Assembly (NCBI GenBank): GCA_034044135.1
Contig: CP139021.1
Span: 2,061,635 to 2,125,634, forward strand
Source: Flammeovirgaceae bacterium SG7u.111
GTDB lineage: Bacteria > Bacteroidota > Bacteroidia > Cytophagales > Flammeovirgaceae
Length of the DNA stretch: 64,000 nucleotides
Direction of reading: 5' to 3'
Below the pieces are notes generated by a model that searched no databases, had not been told where the DNA came from, and worked only from the letters and a program-made list of their open reading frames with translations. Positions 1 through 7,940 of this stretch are shown here, piece after piece; positions within the stretch are counted from its first letter, which is position 1; each line of letters begins with the position of its first letter. The position numbers were made by a program, and so were the translations under genes.

Positions 1-1
1 G

Positions 2-127
2 CCGGGAAATGACCAATATGTGACCATGGATTTTTTCAGGTTCGATGGCGAGGGGAAAGTTGTTGAACATTGGGATGCTATCCAGCAAGTGCCGGCTTCA
101 ATGAAGCATAGCAACGGAATGGTTTAG
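2..127 (+). CDS. C-terminal part of a SnoaL-like (NTF2-fold) protein
   Basis: The window opens inside this gene; 41 C-terminal residues remain. They contain a MDFFRFDGEGKVVEHWDAIQ-type segment, which is the typical last strand of SnoaL-like / predicted ester cyclase proteins (small NTF2-fold enzymes). The motif 'R.DGEGKVVEHWD' is seen in the sequence; the family assignment is from memory of that motif. The N-terminal half is outside the window, so the substrate cannot be inferred. Confidence 0.6.
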   Translation, partial: PGNDQYVTMDFFRFDGEGKVVEHWDAIQQVPASMKHSNGMV

Positions 128-436
128 CTAAAGGATTATTACAACTTTGCCAAAGTCATGTTATCTTTACAGAAATTTTACCTGCCTTTTCTGACCGTCG
201 AAATTGATTTTTTAATGAAGTTGTCTAAAGTAAGTGATTTCATGTCGAAAATGAGCAGGTTTTGGTTTAGGCGATACAATTTTTGACTCGGATCGGTCGC
301 ACCGACGAATAATGGTGATTATTTAAGGAGAAATTGCGGAAGCATAGAACAAAACCAGCCATTTGCAGACGAAAGGCTTTACTTTAGGCAACTTCAATGT
401 AAAAAACTCTGAAGGAGTGATTTAAACGCAATTGAT
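128..436. other. Non-coding gap before the patatin gene
   Basis: This gap of about 310 bases has no convincing gene. It holds a small hairpin (TCGGT-CGC-ACCGA, about 293-305) and a 23-codon ATG frame from 215 that resembles no family I recognise. No clear TTG/TAnnTTTG promoter was found, although the patatin gene presumably starts from here. Confidence 0.4.
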
Positions 437-1345
437 ATGTCAAAAAAAGTATCGTTGGTGCTTTCTAGCGGAGGTGCTCGGGGGATGGCTCATGTGGGAG
501 CAATTGAAGCATTGTTGACAGATGGCTACGAAATTGGTTCGGTGGCAGGCTCTTCCATGGGCGCTGTGGTAGGCGGGGTGTATGCCGCAGGTAAGCTGAA
601 TGAGTTTAAGGAATGGATGTGCTCTCTCGACAAGGTGGACGTATTCAACTTGGTCGATTTTACCCTTACGGGCAATGGGCTGATACGTGGAGAAAAGGTG
701 TTCAACGAGATAAAAAAGCTGATAGGCGATCCGAATATAGAAGAACTTTCCATTCCTTATGCAGCGGTAGCTACCGATATTTTGGAAAAAAAGGAAGTGG
801 TTTTCAGAGAAGGAAAACTCTTCGATGCCATGCGTGCTTCCATCGCCATCCCTACGGTAATGACTCCCTTTTATGTGGAGAAAAAGCCGATGATTGATGG
901 TGGAGTGCTTAACCCGCTTCCCATAGATGCGGTGAGCCGCTCGGAAAACGATTTGTTGGTTGTGGTGAATGTGAATGCGAATATTCCGTACGAGCGTCCT
1001 TTTGCCAAGCCCAAAGTGCAGGAAGAAGAGGACAGGAAATACAATATGGCGATGAAGCTTTTTAAAGAAAAGTGGAAAAGTTTAGTGCCCAAAAATACAA
1101 CTTCGGTGAAGAAAATGGGCTTCTTCGAACTGCTCTCCAAATCGTACGATCTTACCCAAGATTCCCTTACGTATATGCTTATCAAAGCCCATCAGCCAGA
1201 TTTGCTGATAGATATTTCTAGGGAAGCTTGTGGCACTTTTGAGTTTTACCGTTCGGCAGAGTTGATAGAGGCTGGTTCGAATGCTTATGAAAATACGCAG
1301 TCGGTTTCGGAAAATAGGCGTATTTTTGCAAAAGGCCTTTCATAA
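437..1345 (+). CDS. Patatin-like phospholipase family protein
   Basis: This 302-residue protein is a cytoplasmic patatin-type serine hydrolase, expected to release fatty acids from phospholipids or neutral lipids. The glycine-rich oxyanion loop GGARG is at residues 12-16, the nucleophile elbow G-S-S-M-G at 38-42 (Ser40), and the Asp of the catalytic dyad in the D-G-G motif at 154-156. No signal peptide or membrane segment is visible, so it resembles the short RssA-like group rather than the outer-membrane PlpD type with a C-terminal barrel. Its stop codon lies in the loop of a terminator hairpin, so it is probably a single-gene transcript separate from the next gene. Confidence 0.85.
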   Translation: MSKKVSLVLSSGGARGMAHVGAIEALLTDGYEIGSVAGSSMGAVVGGVYAAGKLNEFKEWMCSLDKVDVFNLVDFTLTGNGLIRGEKVFNEIKKLIGDPNIEELSIPYAAVATDILEKKEVVFREGKLFDAMRASIAIPTVMTPFYVEKKPMIDGGVLNPLPIDAVSRSENDLLVVVNVNANIPYERPFAKPKVQEEEDRKYNMAMKLFKEKWKSLVPKNTTSVKKMGFFELLSKSYDLTQDSLTYMLIKAHQPDLLIDISREACGTFEFYRSAELIEAGSNAYENTQSVSENRRIFAKGLS

Positions 1346-1359
1346 GGGAAGGCTTTTTT
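1335..1359 (+). terminator. Terminator overlapping the patatin stop codon
   Basis: GCCTTTC (1335-1341) pairs with GGAAGGC (1347-1353), with one T-G wobble, and six T follow. The five-base loop contains most of the TAA stop codon (1343-1345), so a ribosome terminating here would cover the stem. Confidence 0.6.
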
Positions 1360-1391
1360 GAATTTAGCAAGTACAATAAATACGATTTCGG

Positions 1392-2375
1392 ATGAATATT
1401 GGAGATAAAGTGCGGAGTTTGGCGGGTGTAGAAGAGGGCTTCGTGACGAAGATAATGCCTGGCGACCAGGTAGAAGTGGAGATTGAAGACGGTTTTAGAA
1501 TCCCGTTTATGAAAAGGGATTTGGTAGTGGTGTCAGAAGCGGAAAATAAAGCTTTTGGCGCAAAGCCTAAACCAGTGAAGAAAGCTACGGCAGCTAGCCA
1601 AAGCTCTGCTAGTAATACCATCAGGGTCGATAAAGGGATTTTTGTGGCATTTACCAAGCAGAATGACAAGCTTTTGGAGATGCATTTGATCAATAATACA
1701 GATTTGCACCTTCCCTTTACTTTTGGAGAAGAAAAAGAGCGGAATTATTACGGCTTGACTGCTGGTGGACTCAAGCCCAAATCTTCTACCAAAATCCACG
1801 AAGTAAACATCGATAAGTTTGAGCGGTGGCCAATTATGGTGTTGCAAATACTGTATCATTCGTATGGGTATTTCAAATACAAAGAGCCTTTGCTCAGGCG
1901 TATGAAATTTAAAGCTGCTACATTTTTCAAAAGCTTGAATATGGCGCCTATTCTTGAAAAAGAAGCTTATCTGTTCCAAGTAGATGCAAACATAGGCGTG
2001 CAGGAAACCGAGAAAATGAAGGAGAAAATGCTTTCGGGTCAGCAAGCAGAAAGTAGTTCTGTGATGCCTAAAGTAAAAGGCTCAAAAGCTGGAAAAACCT
2101 TGGAAGTGGATTTGCACCTAGAGGCGATTGTGAAGAACATAAATGAGATCCCGGAAAACAACCGATTAGCGGTGCAGTTGCTCCATTTTGAAAAGAAGAT
2201 TGATGAAGCCATTATCGCTGGCTATGACGAGGTGGTGTTTATCCACGGAGTTGGCGGCGGAACGCTTCGCAAGGAAATCCAAAAGAGACTAGGAAGGAAT
2301 AAAAACGTAGATTTTTTCCAAGATGCTAGGAAGGAAAAGTTTGGCTATGGAGCCACTTTGGCAAAAATAAAATAG
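1392..2375 (+). CDS. DUF2027 / Smr domain protein
   Basis: This 327-residue protein has the architecture of the Bacteroidota DUF2027 family: an N-terminal beta-rich, SH3-like part (residues 1-45, 'IGDKVRSLAGVEEGFVTKI'), a linker, a central domain (about 75-200), and a C-terminal Smr domain (about 235-327). The Smr core is seen in 'EVDLHLEAI', where D-L-H is the usual D-x-H signature, and in 'FIHGVGGGTLRKEI', the H-G-x-G-x-G-x-L-R signature. Smr domains are nicking endonucleases or RNA-binding modules in MutS2 relatives. Here the domain is not attached to a MutS ATPase, so the role is unknown. The gene starts 46 bases after the patatin stop, behind that gene's terminator. Confidence 0.85.
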   Translation: MNIGDKVRSLAGVEEGFVTKIMPGDQVEVEIEDGFRIPFMKRDLVVVSEAENKAFGAKPKPVKKATAASQSSASNTIRVDKGIFVAFTKQNDKLLEMHLINNTDLHLPFTFGEEKERNYYGLTAGGLKPKSSTKIHEVNIDKFERWPIMVLQILYHSYGYFKYKEPLLRRMKFKAATFFKSLNMAPILEKEAYLFQVDANIGVQETEKMKEKMLSGQQAESSSVMPKVKGSKAGKTLEVDLHLEAIVKNINEIPENNRLAVQLLHFEKKIDEAIIAGYDEVVFIHGVGGGTLRKEIQKRLGRNKNVDFFQDARKEKFGYGATLAKIK

Positions 2376-2451
2376 GAAAAGCTTAAAATTTGAGAAAGCT
2401 AGGCATCCATTGAGAAGAATAATGAATTATAGTTCTTAGCTTCTTATTCAT

Positions 2452-2459
2452 TATTTTTG
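2452..2459 (+). promoter_or_regulatory. Possible -7 element before the SurA-like pair
   Basis: TATTTTTG matches the Bacteroidota -7 consensus TAnnTTTG and lies 26 bases before the start codon at 2486. No TTG is present at the expected -33 distance, so the call is weak. Confidence 0.3.
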
Positions 2460-2485
2460 AATCAAATCATACAAATCTATACTAG

Positions 2486-3355
2486 ATGAATAAGCTTATA
2501 TACTTGGCTTTACTGGTTTTGATAAGCTCATGCGATCAATTCAAGTTTAGTGATAAAGAAGAAGAGGAAGATATAACAAATGCAGTTGCCAGGGTAGGCG
2601 ATGTGTACCTTTATCAAAGAGACTTAGGAGGTCTTATTGATAAAAGTATGAGTTCGGAGGACAGTGCCAACATCATTGGCAGGTATGTAGATTCTTGGGT
2701 GAAGAAGCAGCTTATGTTACAATCTGCCGAGGAAAACTACCAGTTCGATGAAGCGGAAATAGATAGAAGGGTGCTGGATTATAGGTATCAGCTGATAGTA
2801 TATGGATACGAAAAACAGTTTGTTCAGCTAAAGCTCGATACGGCTATTTCGGAAGAGGAAATCCGGGAATATTATGAGGAAAACCTTGATAATTTCCAAC
2901 TGAAGCAGAATATCATTAAAGGCTCGTACCTAAAAATACCCAACGAGGCCCCAAGGCTAAAAAGGGTAAGCAACTGGCTCAGGTCCAATGATAAAAATGA
3001 CCTTGAAAAGCTCCGCTCTTATGCTTATAGCTATGCAGAGTCTTTCAGCATCAACGATTCGAACTGGATAGATTTTGACCAGTATGTGTACAATACGCCT
3101 TTTGTTTCGGGTGCGGCCAACCCTGTTCAGCTGCTTGAAAGGAACAAATATTTGGAAGTAAGCGATTCGCTTTATTCTTATTTTTTAAGAATAGATGATT
3201 ATAAAATTACCGATCAGGTATCGCCACTTGAGTTTGTTAGGGAGCAGATTAAAAGTACGCTCATTACCAAAAGAATGGTGGGTTTGAGAAAAGACTTAGA
3301 AAATGAAGTTTACGAGAATGCAGAAAAAAATAAATCGTATGAAGTTTACCAGTAA
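2486..3355 (+). CDS. SurA-like periplasmic lipoprotein (PPIase-related chaperone)
   Basis: The 289-residue product begins with a lipoprotein signal (lipobox ISSC, Cys16). The mature part has the SurA/PpiD N-terminal chaperone look: 'AVARVGDVYLYQRDL', a long helical stretch, then 'ISEEEIREYYEENLDNFQLKQNIIKGSYL', where a parvulin domain would normally begin. I see no intact PpiC rotamase domain in the C-terminal half, so it is probably chaperone-only. It overlaps the next gene, a full SurA, by 17 bases, which implies coupled translation and a shared role in handling outer-membrane proteins in the periplasm. The name SurA-like rests on this context and the N-terminal pattern. Confidence 0.65.
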   Translation: MNKLIYLALLVLISSCDQFKFSDKEEEEDITNAVARVGDVYLYQRDLGGLIDKSMSSEDSANIIGRYVDSWVKKQLMLQSAEENYQFDEAEIDRRVLDYRYQLIVYGYEKQFVQLKLDTAISEEEIREYYEENLDNFQLKQNIIKGSYLKIPNEAPRLKRVSNWLRSNDKNDLEKLRSYAYSYAESFSINDSNWIDFDQYVYNTPFVSGAANPVQLLERNKYLEVSDSLYSYFLRIDDYKITDQVSPLEFVREQIKSTLITKRMVGLRKDLENEVYENAEKNKSYEVYQ

Positions 3356-4691
3356 AAAATCATTGGCTATTACCGTAGGGTTGAGCCTCTTTTTGGGTTT
3401 TTCGGCTTTTGCCCAAGGGGAAGGCGTTTTTGTGGATGGAATAGTAGCCAAGGTGGATAACCATATCGTACTGAAATCGGATGTGGAGAACACGTATTAC
3501 CAGCTATTGAGCAATGGCGAAGAATTAGGTCCAGATCCTAAATGTGAGATTTTGCGCCAAGTAATTGTAAATAAAATCCTTTTGGCCAAGGCTGAAATTG
3601 ACTCCATAGTGGTAGATGAGTCGCAGGTGAATGTGGAGCTTGACCGAAGGATGCAATACTTTATCATGCAAGCTGGAGGAGAAGATAAATTGGAGCAGAC
3701 TTTAGGTAAAAAGCTAACGGTTCTTCGGGAAGAACTTCGCGACCAAGTATCTGAACAGCTTACTACCCAAAGAATGCGGGGAACGCTTACTGCCGATATC
3801 AATGTGACTCCGGCTGAAGTTAAAAAATACTTTAACCAGATTCCTAAAGATAGTATTCCATTTTTGCCTGCTGAGGTGAAAGTAGGGCAGATAGTGAAGT
3901 TCCCAGAGGTGAGCAAGAGTGAAAAAGACAAGGCGGAGCAAAAGTTATATGGTTTGAAAGCGAGGATAGAAGCTGGAGAAGATTTTGCCGAGTTGGCTAT
4001 GAAAAATTCCGAAGACTTTGGTTCGGCTCGTGAAGGTGGCGATTTGGGCTGGCACGGTAGGGGAGAGCTCGTTCCTGAGTTTGAAGCTACGGCACTTAGG
4101 TTGGAAATAAATGAGATTTCTGACCCAGTAGAGTCTGAATTTGGTTTCCACATGATCCAACTTTTGGAGAGAAGAGGGCAACGCTTTAGAGCAAGGCACA
4201 TCTTGATCCGCCCGAAATCTAACGACTTTGATGTTACCGAAGCCATGCAGTTGATGGACAGTATTCGTAATCAAGTTTTGGGTGATAGCCTAACATTCGA
4301 AAATGCGGCCAAGGAATTTTCCGATGATCAAGCTACTCGCTCAAATGCTGGTTATTTTAAAGACCAAAACACAGGAAGCAGTTTTGTGGCTACCGACATG
4401 ATAGACCCGATTATTTTCTTTACTATCGATACCATGGAAGTGGGAAAAGTGAGTGCCCCTATGCAGTACCGAACTGAAGATGGAAAGGCTGCGGTGAGGA
4501 TGATTTATTACGATAAGTATATTCCTCCTCATTATGCAAACCTCAAAGAAGATTATCAAAAGCTATATGCCGCCACTATGAACAGGAAGAGAGCAGAAGC
4601 TGTGGAAGAATGGCTAGAAGAGGCTAAGCAGGAAGTGTATATTGAGGTTTACGATGATTATGGGAATTGTAACATCTTAGAAGAGCTGTAG
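3339..4691 (+). CDS. surA: Peptidylprolyl isomerase / outer-membrane protein chaperone SurA
   Basis: With the start at 3339 the product is 450 residues with a clean Sec signal peptide ending in FSAFAQ. In-frame ATGs at 3303 and 3318 would only lengthen the n-region. After the signal come a SurA N-terminal domain ('DGIVAKVDNHIVLKSDVE', then helices) and two parvulin PpiC domains. The first holds 'GEDFAELAMKNSEDFGSARE' and the glycine pair G-G-D-L-G-W. The second begins at 'RARHILIRP' and is less conserved ('FENAAKEFSDDQATRSNAGY'). SurA escorts unfolded beta-barrel proteins to the BAM complex. The 17-base overlap with the upstream SurA-like lipoprotein gene indicates one operon, closed by the terminator at 4741. 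Confidence 0.9.
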   Translation: MKFTSKKSLAITVGLSLFLGFSAFAQGEGVFVDGIVAKVDNHIVLKSDVENTYYQLLSNGEELGPDPKCEILRQVIVNKILLAKAEIDSIVVDESQVNVELDRRMQYFIMQAGGEDKLEQTLGKKLTVLREELRDQVSEQLTTQRMRGTLTADINVTPAEVKKYFNQIPKDSIPFLPAEVKVGQIVKFPEVSKSEKDKAEQKLYGLKARIEAGEDFAELAMKNSEDFGSAREGGDLGWHGRGELVPEFEATALRLEINEISDPVESEFGFHMIQLLERRGQRFRARHILIRPKSNDFDVTEAMQLMDSIRNQVLGDSLTFENAAKEFSDDQATRSNAGYFKDQNTGSSFVATDMIDPIIFFTIDTMEVGKVSAPMQYRTEDGKAAVRMIYYDKYIPPHYANLKEDYQKLYAATMNRKRAEAVEEWLEEAKQEVYIEVYDDYGNCNILEEL

Positions 4692-5034
4692 CTTCAGTCA
4701 ACTTAAAAAACAAATTCAAGACTTATGAGTTTTGAGAAAGACCGGTTTCCGAAGTGAAGCTGGTTTTTTTTATGTGCACACAGCGAGTATGTTAACTTTC
4801 ACAAATTGTTAAAATCTTTGTAAGAAGGTGCTAAATGTAGGTAAAATGTGTGTTTTTTAAAGAAATTGCCTTATTATTGTTTGCCTAGGTAAAGAATATA
4901 AAAGAATCGTTTGGTAAAAATATTAACCTATAAATTAACCTTAGATTTTTGAGAAAAGGTATGTTCGTAAATCATTTTCTCCACTTGGGAATCCCTAGTT
5001 CAGATAAACCTTAATCTTTAAAAAAAGTAGAAGA
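4692..5034. other. Intergenic region between surA and the MoxR gene
   Basis: This 343-base gap contains the surA terminator (4741-4771) and then about 260 AT-rich bases that should carry the MoxR promoter. I could not find a well-spaced TTG/TAnnTTTG pair; TATTGTTTG near 4873 is the nearest -7-like string. No gene is visible. Confidence 0.4.
4741..4771 (+). terminator. Terminator after surA
   Basis: ACCGGTTTC (4741-4749) pairs with GAAGCTGGT (4756-4764) using two wobble pairs, followed by a run of T to 4771. It lies 50 bases after the surA stop. Confidence 0.7.
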
Positions 5035-6003
5035 ATGGCTATTCAATTTGGTTCAGATAAAGAAGCTGCAGACGCTTTAAAACAAACATATACCAATCTT
5101 TCCAATGAAATATCTAAAGTGATCATTGGGCAGGAAGAGGTGATCAGGCTTACGCTGACCTCTATTTTTTGCCAAGGACACTGTCTGTTGGTGGGTGTGC
5201 CCGGTTTGGCTAAAACCTTGCTTATCCAAAATACGGCTGCGGTACTCGATCTTAACTTCAACAGGATCCAGTTTACCCCTGACCTTATGCCATCGGACAT
5301 AGTGGGTTCGGAAACGATGGACAAAGACAGGAATTTCAACTTTATAAAAGGACCTATTTTTGCCAACATCATCCTTGCCGATGAAATCAACCGTACGCCT
5401 CCCAAAACCCAAGCTGCCTTGTTGGAATCTATGCAAGAATATTCGGTGACGGTAGCAGGAAAGCATTTTGAGCTAGAGAGACCTTTCTTTGTTTTGGCTA
5501 CGCAAAACCCTATTGAGCAAGAAGGAACATATCCACTTCCAGAAGCGCAACTTGACCGTTTTATGTTCAATATTCTTTTAGATTACCCATCGTTGGATGC
5601 TGAAATAAAAGTGGTGAAAGGGACAACCTCTAACAAGAAAGCTTCTGTAAGCAAAATCACTACAGCAGAAGAAATCATCTTTTACCAAAATTTGGTAAGG
5701 AAAGTTCCTGTGCCTGATAATGTGATCGAATATGCGGTTTCTTTGGTAAGAAAAACCCGCCCAAATACCGAGCATGCTTCAAAAGAAGCTAATGAATTTT
5801 TGGAATGGGGAGCAGGTCCAAGGGCTTCGCAGTACCTCATTTTGGGGGCAAAATGCAATGCCTTGCTCAATGGAAAGTATTCCCCAGATATAGAAGATGT
5901 TCAGGCGATGGCTATTCCTGTATTGAGACACCGTGTATTTCGCAACTTTAAGGCAGAAGCGGAAGGTCTTACGATTGAAAACTTAATAAGCGAACTTTTA
6001 TAG
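5035..6003 (+). CDS. MoxR family AAA+ ATPase
   Basis: This 322-residue cytoplasmic AAA_3 ATPase has Walker A GVPGLAKT at residues 54-61 and Walker B ILADEIN at 113-119 (Asp116, Glu117). These are followed by the MoxR-typical 'NRTPPKTQAALLESMQEYSV', the sensor region 'FFVLATQNPIEQEGTYPLPEAQLDRF', and the C-terminal lid ('GAGPRASQYLI..AKCNAL'). MoxR proteins are chaperone-like ATPases that usually act with VWA-domain and Bat proteins. Here the next gene is a glycerophosphodiesterase and no VWA partner lies in the window, so the client is unknown. Confidence 0.92.
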   Translation: MAIQFGSDKEAADALKQTYTNLSNEISKVIIGQEEVIRLTLTSIFCQGHCLLVGVPGLAKTLLIQNTAAVLDLNFNRIQFTPDLMPSDIVGSETMDKDRNFNFIKGPIFANIILADEINRTPPKTQAALLESMQEYSVTVAGKHFELERPFFVLATQNPIEQEGTYPLPEAQLDRFMFNILLDYPSLDAEIKVVKGTTSNKKASVSKITTAEEIIFYQNLVRKVPVPDNVIEYAVSLVRKTRPNTEHASKEANEFLEWGAGPRASQYLILGAKCNALLNGKYSPDIEDVQAMAIPVLRHRVFRNFKAEAEGLTIENLISELL

Positions 6004-6011
6004 TTAGCAAA

Positions 6012-6893
6012 ATGAAAAAAATAGGAGTCCAACTTTTGCTTTGTTTCATAGCTATGGCAGCATGTTCCAATCCTACATATGATTTCGACCTCCAAGGCCA
6101 CCGAGGGGCAAGAGGGCTTTTACCCGAAAATTCGATCCCAGCTTTCTTAAAAGCTGTAGAGATAGGGGTGACCACCCTAGAGCTGGACGTAGTGGTGTCC
6201 AAAGATGGGAAAGTAGTGGTGTCGCATGAGCCTTGGTTCAACTCCTCCATTTGTCTCGACCCCGATGGGGAGAAGATAGAAGAAGACAGAGATCGCTATA
6301 ATATTTATGACCGAACATATGACCAAATCCGCCAGTTTGACTGTGGTTCTTTAGGCAATCCTAGGTTTCCCCAGCAAGAGAAAATGTCTGTGTACAAGCC
6401 GTTGCTTTCTGAGGTGATAGCCGAGGTGGAAAAAGCATCCAAAGCTTCGGGAAAAGAGCTGATGTACAATATAGAGATCAAATCTAGTGTGGAAGGAGAT
6501 TACAAATTCCATCCTTCCCCCGAAACTTTTTCAGATTTTGTGTACAGAACCATTAGTGACGTATTGCCTGCCGAACGGTTTTGCATCCAAAGTTTTGACT
6601 TCAGGATCTTAAAATACTGGCACCAGAAATACCCCGAATATACCTTGGCCGCATTGGTAGGAAATGAAGAAAGTTGGGAGCAAAATGTTGAAGCCCTTGG
6701 CTTTACCCCCGCCATTTACAGTCCACATTTCAAACTCATCACCCAAGAAAATGTTAATCAGCTACATGAGGAAGGGATACAGGTAGTGCCTTGGACGGTC
6801 AACGAAAAAAGTGATATGCTCCAATTGCTAGAGTGGGGCGTAGATGGACTTATCACCGATTATCCAGATAGGGCAATTGAATTTAAAGATTAA
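6012..6893 (+). CDS. Glycerophosphodiester phosphodiesterase, lipoprotein
   Basis: The 293-residue product has a lipoprotein signal (lipobox MAAC, Cys18). The GDPD TIM-barrel signature follows: 'GHRGARGLLPENSIPAF' with His30 and Arg31, then 'LELDVVVSKDGKVVVSHEP', which supplies the E-x-D metal ligands and the second catalytic His. The C-terminal 'VVPWTVNEKSDMLQLLEWGVDGLITDYPD' is the classic end of the fold. It should hydrolyse glycerophosphodiesters to glycerol-3-phosphate plus alcohol in the periplasm. It starts only 8 bases after the MoxR stop, so the two are likely co-transcribed. Confidence 0.92.
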   Translation: MKKIGVQLLLCFIAMAACSNPTYDFDLQGHRGARGLLPENSIPAFLKAVEIGVTTLELDVVVSKDGKVVVSHEPWFNSSICLDPDGEKIEEDRDRYNIYDRTYDQIRQFDCGSLGNPRFPQQEKMSVYKPLLSEVIAEVEKASKASGKELMYNIEIKSSVEGDYKFHPSPETFSDFVYRTISDVLPAERFCIQSFDFRILKYWHQKYPEYTLAALVGNEESWEQNVEALGFTPAIYSPHFKLITQENVNQLHEEGIQVVPWTVNEKSDMLQLLEWGVDGLITDYPDRAIEFKD

Positions 6894-7015
6894 GAGCATG
6901 TTTTGAAATTGACTAAACAATTTTGCCGTACATAAGCTTGGAAAACAAACTTATATAGGTCCCAAAAATGTTCTCAAAGAAGAAAGGATGAATTTAAAAT
7001 TGGGACTTAGATAAT

Positions 7016-7582
7016 ATGAATACGAAGCTTTATATCAAATACATGGCAAGTTTGCGCTGCAAACTTCTGGTGAAAGAAGAACTGCTGAAACTAGGGCTTC
7101 ATCATGTTATTGTTGATTTGGGAATGGTTGAAATCTTGGAAGAGATTACGGAAAACCAAAGGCAACAACTGAAAGTAAACCTGAAGAAATCTGGGCTGGA
7201 GCTTCTTGACGATAAGAAAAGTATCCTGATAGAGAAGATCAAAAATGTGATCATCGAAATGGTTCATTATACAGACGAATTGCCCAAGGTGAACTATTCT
7301 GATTATATAAGTGAGAAGCTGGATTATGATTATACGTATTTGGCTAATATTTTTTCAGAAGTGAAAGGGATCACCATCCAACAGTTTATCATTCTCCATA
7401 AAATAGAAAAAGTAAAAGAACTGCTGATTTATGATGAGCTGACACTTACCGAAATTGCCTATAAGTTGCATTACAGCAGTGTAGCCCACCTTTCTAATCA
7501 ATTCAAAAAAATCACCGGGCTTACGCCAACATTTTATAAGCAACTGAAAAACAAACGCAAACAAAACCTGGAAGATGTATAA
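7016..7582 (+). CDS. AraC-family regulator with degenerate HMA-like N-terminal domain
   Basis: This 188-residue protein has an AraC DNA-binding domain at about residues 105-180 ('DYTYLANIFSEVKGITIQQF', then 'LTEIAYKLHYSSVAHLSNQF' and 'GLTPTFYKQ'). Residues 1-70 resemble the ferredoxin-like heavy-metal-associated fold that precedes this AraC type in Bacteroidota. Relatives I remember carry a C-x-x-C metal pair near residue 12. Here the stretch reads M-A-S-L-R-C (10-15), so only Cys15 remains. It stands at the head of the small-gene cluster that runs to the desaturase and is its probable regulator. The HMA assignment rests on pattern recognition only. Confidence 0.75.
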   Translation: MNTKLYIKYMASLRCKLLVKEELLKLGLHHVIVDLGMVEILEEITENQRQQLKVNLKKSGLELLDDKKSILIEKIKNVIIEMVHYTDELPKVNYSDYISEKLDYDYTYLANIFSEVKGITIQQFIILHKIEKVKELLIYDELTLTEIAYKLHYSSVAHLSNQFKKITGLTPTFYKQLKNKRKQNLEDV

Positions 7583-7756
7583 GCAACTAAAGTCGATTTA
7601 GATGCCTTTTTAAACAATATTCTTTCCTGTAACAATAAATATTTTTTAGGTATTGTCAGTCCGATTAGTTGCTTACTGTCCAAAACATGGGATATATGTA
7701 AGACCTTGCCATTTCCTTGTAATACTTTCCGCTACAAATCTGCCGATCTTTGTGAG

Positions 7757-7772
7757 ACTAACTAAAGTTAGT
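7757..7772. promoter_or_regulatory. Palindromic operator-like site before the 39-aa gene
   Basis: ACTAACT-AA-AGTTAGT is a perfect 7-bp inverted repeat 31 bases before the start of the 39-aa gene. The string AACTAAAGT in its centre also occurs at 7584-7592, directly after the AraC-type gene. Both could be sites for that regulator; this is inference. Confidence 0.4.
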
Positions 7773-7802
7773 TAGACAATCCAATACTTAACAGTAGAAA
7801 TT

Positions 7803-7922
7803 ATGTCTAAAGAGAAAGACGGTAAATCCAGATCGAACAAAACGGCTCCAGCAAAAACATTGAAGGAGAAACGGGCTGCCAAAGAGGAAAAACGCATGGA
7901 AAAAAAGCGAAGTGACGATTAA
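7803..7922 (+). CDS. Small basic 39-residue protein
   Basis: The ATG at 7803 opens a 39-codon frame encoding a lysine/arginine/glutamate-rich peptide beginning MSKEKDGKSRSNKTAPAKTL and ending KKRSDD. It has no hydrophobic segment and looks like an extended or helical nucleic-acid-binding or ribosome-associated microprotein. It sits between the AraC regulator and the cupin gene, 18 bases before the cupin start, so it is probably translated from the same mRNA. I recall similar 'TAPAKTxKEKRAAK' peptides in other Bacteroidota, which argues that it is real. Function unknown. Confidence 0.6.
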   Translation: MSKEKDGKSRSNKTAPAKTLKEKRAAKEEKRMEKKRSDD

Positions 7923-7940
7923 CGGTTCAAACCAAATAAA

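Noticed and set aside
3303-3338. Upstream in-frame ATGs (3303, 3318) as surA start
   Set aside because: They would put a long basic extension before the signal peptide; the ATG at 3339 gives a standard one.
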